Assembly (NCBI RefSeq): GCF_001984175.1
Contig: NZ_MTQP01000051.1
Span: forward strand, 62,001 to 126,000
DNA from: Saccharothrix sp. ALI-22-I
Lineage (GTDB): Bacteria > Actinomycetota > Actinomycetes > Mycobacteriales > Pseudonocardiaceae
Direction: 5' to 3'
Length of the DNA: 64,000 nucleotides
Under the pieces are notes generated by a model. The model ran no database searches. It saw nothing but the letters and a program-made list of their open reading frames with translations, and had not been told where the DNA came from. Within the stretch, counting starts at the first letter, position 1. Each line of letters begins with the position of its first letter. Positions 60,978 through 64,000 of the stretch are shown here, one piece after another. The position numbers and the translations under genes are program-made.

Positions 60978-62224
60978 GCCCTCTCCCTGAACAGCCTCTC
61001 GGCGAAGAACTCGCTGAACCCGAACTCCGGCACGTCCTCCGGCGGCACCATGTTGAGCAGGCCGGTCACCGACGCGGCGAAGTTCTCGGCCATCAACTCG
61101 CGCGCCCGGCGGCGGCGCTCGGCGGCGGCCGGCCCGAACTCGCAGTGCAGCTTGGCGATGATGTCCGCGCCGAAGTGCAGCCGGTCCATCCGGAACTTCC
61201 GCTCGGCCAGGTACCCCTCGAAGGCGGCGGGCGACCAGTCGTCGCCGCCGGTCAGCACCTCGCACACGGCGCGGGTGTCGCGCAGGCTGCACGACAGGCC
61301 GGTGCCGAGCACGGTGTCGGCGTTGCCGGCCTCGTCCCCGACGAGCACCACGCCGTCCATGACGATCGGCTGCTCGGGGAACATCGCCACCGACGGCCAC
61401 AGCTTGAGCGGCCCGATCGGCTTCGCGGCGGTGTGCACGGCCTTGCCGCGGTCGGGCAGGCACGCCAGCTCGAAGTCCGCGATGAACCGCCGCTCGCCCT
61501 CCGCGCCCTGGTAGAGCTTCCGGTTGGCGGTCGGGAAGTTGATGTAGAGCCGGGCGTTGCCGTCGCCCTGCGGGAACACCATGAACATCTTCTCGTCCTC
61601 GGTGCCCATCGCCTGTACGTCCATCGGCCAGTCGTCCAGGCCGGTGACGCGCAGCCCGCCGCCCCAGTGGTGCACCGAGGTGGCCATGGACACGCCGACC
61701 TGGCGGCCGACCGTGCAGCCGCGACCGGTGGCGCCGATGACGATGCGCGGCCTGGCCAGGTGCTCCTGCCCGCCGCTGGTCCAACGGACCTCCGGGCGGG
61801 CCCCGGCGGTGATGTGGGTCCGCTGCGCTCCCATGACTACGGTCGCGCCGTTGTCCTCGGCCTGCTCGGCCATCAACGCGCAGACCTCGTGGTGCGGGAA
61901 CGACATGGGGCCGCCGACGCCGGGCACGAACCGCGTCATGTCCACGGTTTCCGCGGCGGCCGGGTCGACCGTCTCGTCCCACTGCGTCCACTCGCGGATC
62001 TCCCACGCGCCGCCGAGGCCGAACGCGTCCTCCACGCCCAGCGTCTGCGCCTCTCGCAGGCCCCACGGCGCGATCCACTCACCGCGCACGATGTCCTGAT
62101 AGGTCTCCTGCTTCTCCAGCAGCACCACGGACAGACCGTTCATCGCGAGGTTGGCGGCGGCGGACGCGCCGGCGATGCCGCCGCCCACCACGACGACGTC
62201 GACCCCGGTGTGCTCGACGGTCAT
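60974..62224 (-). CDS. FAD-dependent monooxygenase
   Basis: 416 residues from ATG 62224. Dinucleotide site VDVVVVGGGIAGASAAANLA with Glu of LLEKQE; DG-type motif region IVIGATGRGCTVGRQVG; and second FAD motif VLVGDEAGNADTVLGTGLSC (GD). The WxWxIP halogenase motif is absent, so it is a hydroxylase/epoxidase of the aromatic-hydroxylase or squalene-epoxidase type. Overlaps the nitroreductase stop as ATGA. Likely oxygenates the cluster product. Confidence 0.9.
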   Translation of the reverse strand: MTVEHTGVDVVVVGGGIAGASAAANLAMNGLSVVLLEKQETYQDIVRGEWIAPWGLREAQTLGVEDAFGLGGAWEIREWTQWDETVDPAAAETVDMTRFVPGVGGPMSFPHHEVCALMAEQAEDNGATVVMGAQRTHITAGARPEVRWTSGGQEHLARPRIVIGATGRGCTVGRQVGVSMATSVHHWGGGLRVTGLDDWPMDVQAMGTEDEKMFMVFPQGDGNARLYINFPTANRKLYQGAEGERRFIADFELACLPDRGKAVHTAAKPIGPLKLWPSVAMFPEQPIVMDGVVLVGDEAGNADTVLGTGLSCSLRDTRAVCEVLTGGDDWSPAAFEGYLAERKFRMDRLHFGADIIAKLHCEFGPAAAERRRRARELMAENFAASVTGLLNMVPPEDVPEFGFSEFFAERLFRERA

Positions 62225-62949
62225 GCCTGCCACCTCTCCCAGGACGTGCGCTCCTTGGCCGGGACCCGCTTGGCGGGGCGGAACTCGGTGCCGATCGTGT
62301 AGGCCACCGGGACCAGGCAGACCTGCGTGACCCCGGCGGGGATGCCGAGCAGCTCGCCCACGTGCCGCTCGAACGGCAGGTGCATGCACGTGATCGTGCT
62401 GCCCAGGCCGCGGCTGCGCAGGGCCAGCTGGAACGACCAGACGGCGGGGAAGATCGAGCCGTAGAAGTTGCTGGCCCGCATGGCCCCGATCCGCACGCCC
62501 TCCTGCCAGGTGGCGAGGTTGCGGGTGCCGGTCGCGCCCAGCCACTCGGCGTCGATCGCGCCGATGTCCGGCGGCCTGCCGAGCACGCACGGGATCACCA
62601 GCGCGGGCACCCGGGCGACGGTCTCGGCCAGCGCGGCGGCGGACTCGTTGTTCTTCCTGGCCTGCGGGCTGTTGCGCCGCCGCCCGGACCGCGTCCACAC
62701 CTCCTTCTGGTGGAACTGCCAGGAGATGTCGAACAGCTCCGCCAGCCGGTCCTTCACGGCCTGCTCGGTGATCACGACCCAGCGCCAGTTCTGCTGGTCG
62801 TTCGCGGTGGGCGCCTGGACGGCGACCTCCAGCGCCTCCTCGATCACCCCGCGCGGCACGGGCCGGTCGAGGTCGAGCCGACGGCGCACCGACCGGGTGG
62901 TGGTGAGCAACCGGTCTGTCTCCACTACGTCGAAGGGCGCGTCGCTCAT
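62221..62949 (-). CDS. Nitroreductase family FMN protein
   Basis: 242 residues. TTRSVRRRLDLDRPVPRGVI (FMN-phosphate Arg cluster), EEALEVAVQAPTANDQQNWR, and the late FMN segment LALRSRGLGSTITCMHLPFE. The family reduces nitro groups or enones or oxidises ring systems with NAD(P)H. In a biosynthetic operon a role as an oxidoreductase on the carrier-bound or free product is plausible. ATGA overlap with the ketosynthase-like gene. Confidence 0.9.
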   Translation of the reverse strand: MSDAPFDVVETDRLLTTTRSVRRRLDLDRPVPRGVIEEALEVAVQAPTANDQQNWRWVVITEQAVKDRLAELFDISWQFHQKEVWTRSGRRRNSPQARKNNESAAALAETVARVPALVIPCVLGRPPDIGAIDAEWLGATGTRNLATWQEGVRIGAMRASNFYGSIFPAVWSFQLALRSRGLGSTITCMHLPFERHVGELLGIPAGVTQVCLVPVAYTIGTEFRPAKRVPAKERTSWERWQA

Positions 62950-64000
62950 ACCGCACCCAGCAGGGTTCCGCCGCGCACCGAACCGGGCGCGGCGCTGAGC
63001 ACGAGGGCCTTGGCGGGCGCGGCCGGCAGCTCGGGCTTGGTCACGTAGGACTCGACCGCGCCCGCGCGGGGGCTGACCGGCGCCGGGATGGCCGGGGCCA
63101 CGCCGTCGCGCAGCGCCAGCGCGGCCAGCGCCAGGTTCAGCGCGCCGGTGGCCGAGCCCGCGTCGCCGGTCAGGCCCGCGGTGGCGGTGAGCCGGGCGGA
63201 CGGGACGGCGTCGAGCACCGCGCCCGCCTCCGCCTCGTCGGTCGCGCCGCCGGTGGCCGCGCCGACGACCAGGTCCACGCCGTCGGTGCGCAGGGCGGCG
63301 AGGCTGCGCTCCACCAGGGAACGCTCGTCGCCGCCGCTCGCGCCCACGTGGGCGCTGCCCAGCACCCGCGCGTACGGGGTGGCGCCCCGGGCGGCGGCGT
63401 GCGCGGCGGACTCGACGACCAGGGCCACCGAGGCGGACGCGGACGCCTCACCAGAGTCGCGGTCGTAGGGGTTGGCCTGCGCGCCGTCACCGGACCGCAC
63501 CGCCTCGTCGGCGGCGACCACGATCACCACGTCCGCCTTGCCGGCGCGGATGGTCTCCACCGCGCAGTCCAGGGCGATGGAGGCCGACGCGTTGCCGTTG
63601 CAGATGGTGGTGGTCGGGCCGCGCAGGCCCAGGGTCTGGCAGACCGCGCCGCCGGTGGCGTTGAGCACCACGTTGGAGAAGCTGAGCACGGCGGGCTTGT
63701 TCGGGTTGACCAGCACGCTCTCGTCGAACCCGTCGGTGCTCTCCACCGAGCCGGCGGCGGTGGCGAAGATGACGCCCACGTTGTCCAGGGCGGCGCGCGG
63801 CAGCTTCAGCCCGGCGTCCTCCCAGGCCAGCCGGGAGGCGGCGATGGCCATGCGGGACAGGTTGTTCATGTGCCGCCACAACGAGCGCGGCGCGAACGTG
63901 CGGCCTTCCAGGGACGGCGTCACGCCGACCGCGGTGCGGCCGTTGGCGACCGCCTCGGCGACCTCGGCGATTCCGGTGCCCAGGCCGGTGACCGGACCGA
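62946..64000 (-). CDS. Ketosynthase-fold protein lacking the catalytic triad (CLF-like), cut by window edge
   Basis: At least 351 residues, reading in from the right edge as GPVTGLGTGIAEVAEAVANG and on through ALDNVGVIFATAAGSVESTD. The thiolase fold is plain, but the active-site Cys position reads PTTTICNGNASASIAL, with Asn where Cys should be. The two His regions read VVGAATGGATDEAEAGAV and TATAGLTGDAGSATGA, where ketosynthases have HGTxTxxND and GHxxGAAG. It is therefore a chain-length-factor-like or other non-condensing partner. A true ketosynthase and a carrier protein should lie to the right of the window. Confidence 0.85.
   Translation of the reverse strand, partial: GPVTGLGTGIAEVAEAVANGRTAVGVTPSLEGRTFAPRSLWRHMNNLSRMAIAASRLAWEDAGLKLPRAALDNVGVIFATAAGSVESTDGFDESVLVNPNKPAVLSFSNVVLNATGGAVCQTLGLRGPTTTICNGNASASIALDCAVETIRAGKADVVIVVAADEAVRSGDGAQANPYDRDSGEASASASVALVVESAAHAAARGATPYARVLGSAHVGASGGDERSLVERSLAALRTDGVDLVVGAATGGATDEAEAGAVLDAVPSARLTATAGLTGDAGSATGALNLALAALALRDGVAPAIPAPVSPRAGAVESYVTKPELPAAPAKALVLSAAPGSVRGGTLLGAV

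Noticed and set aside
52204..64000. Enediyne or non-ribosomal peptide cluster
   Set aside because: No large modular enzyme, no adenylation or condensation domain, and no enediyne-type PKS in the window.

Overview
The window is about 70% GC with strong third-position GC, many GTG and a few TTG or CTG starts, and many ATGA/GTGA stop-start overlaps. Families such as SigE-type sigma factors, trypsin-co-occurring proteins with NACHT proteases, subtilisins with C-terminal LYRC repeats and MmyB-like XRE regulators point to a filamentous actinomycete. Pseudonocardiales (Saccharothrix, Lentzea or Actinosynnema-like) is my best guess; no rRNA or tRNA gene was seen to confirm it.

Layout. 0-8.6 kb: a solute-binding protein and the start of its permease, a secreted beta-propeller protein, a small membrane protein behind a 20-bp inverted repeat, and the Pnkp-Hen1 RNA-repair pair. 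8.7-12.8 kb: a TetR regulator between two matching operator-like palindromes, a 5'-truncated P450, a 3'-truncated MFS exporter, an intact thioredoxin-reductase-like flavoprotein and the tail of a GH64 glucanase. 12.8-22.8 kb: aldo/keto reductase, XRE regulator, LLM oxidoreductase, argininosuccinate synthase, a frameshifted membrane protein, a LysR remnant, a secreted subtilisin and a SigE-type sigma factor with its membrane partner.

23-32 kb: a frameshifted two-gene operon whose products share the motif GGxVxGQxxVGDxN, a GntR regulator with a VOC protein, a scar of short-chain dehydrogenase and histidine kinase pieces, a ferric-reductase-like flavoprotein, a DUF1772 remnant, a GMC oxidoreductase with a starch-binding-like front end, and a divergent LysR/MBL pair around a clear LysR box. 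32-46 kb: a LURP-one-like protein; a coupled operon of pyranose-oxidase-like GMC enzyme, TIM-barrel epimerase/dehydratase and cytoplasmic FG-GAP propeller; then the most notable system, a Trypco1 small protein followed by a 1,621-residue trypsin-NACHT-helical-repeat protein; and a secreted hydrolase with Calx-beta-like modules.

46-52 kb: a racemase-fold protein without its cysteines, a methyltransferase, a two-HTH MerR regulator, an erythromycin-esterase-like gene, and a nest of dead elements: an IS30 transposase with a nonsense codon, interrupted by a group II intron, which is fused to a cut-off NACHT gene, followed by an IS630 fragment. 52.2-64 kb: one tightly coupled minus-strand operon running in from beyond the right edge. 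It holds a ketosynthase-fold protein lacking all catalytic residues, nitroreductase, FAD monooxygenase, two alpha/beta hydrolases, acyltransferase, two AcpS-like phosphopantetheinyl transferases, a SnoaL-zinc-ribbon fusion, a beta-helix protein and an ABC exporter. It looks like one end of a discrete-enzyme (type II-like) polyketide or fatty-acyl cluster bordered by transposon debris.
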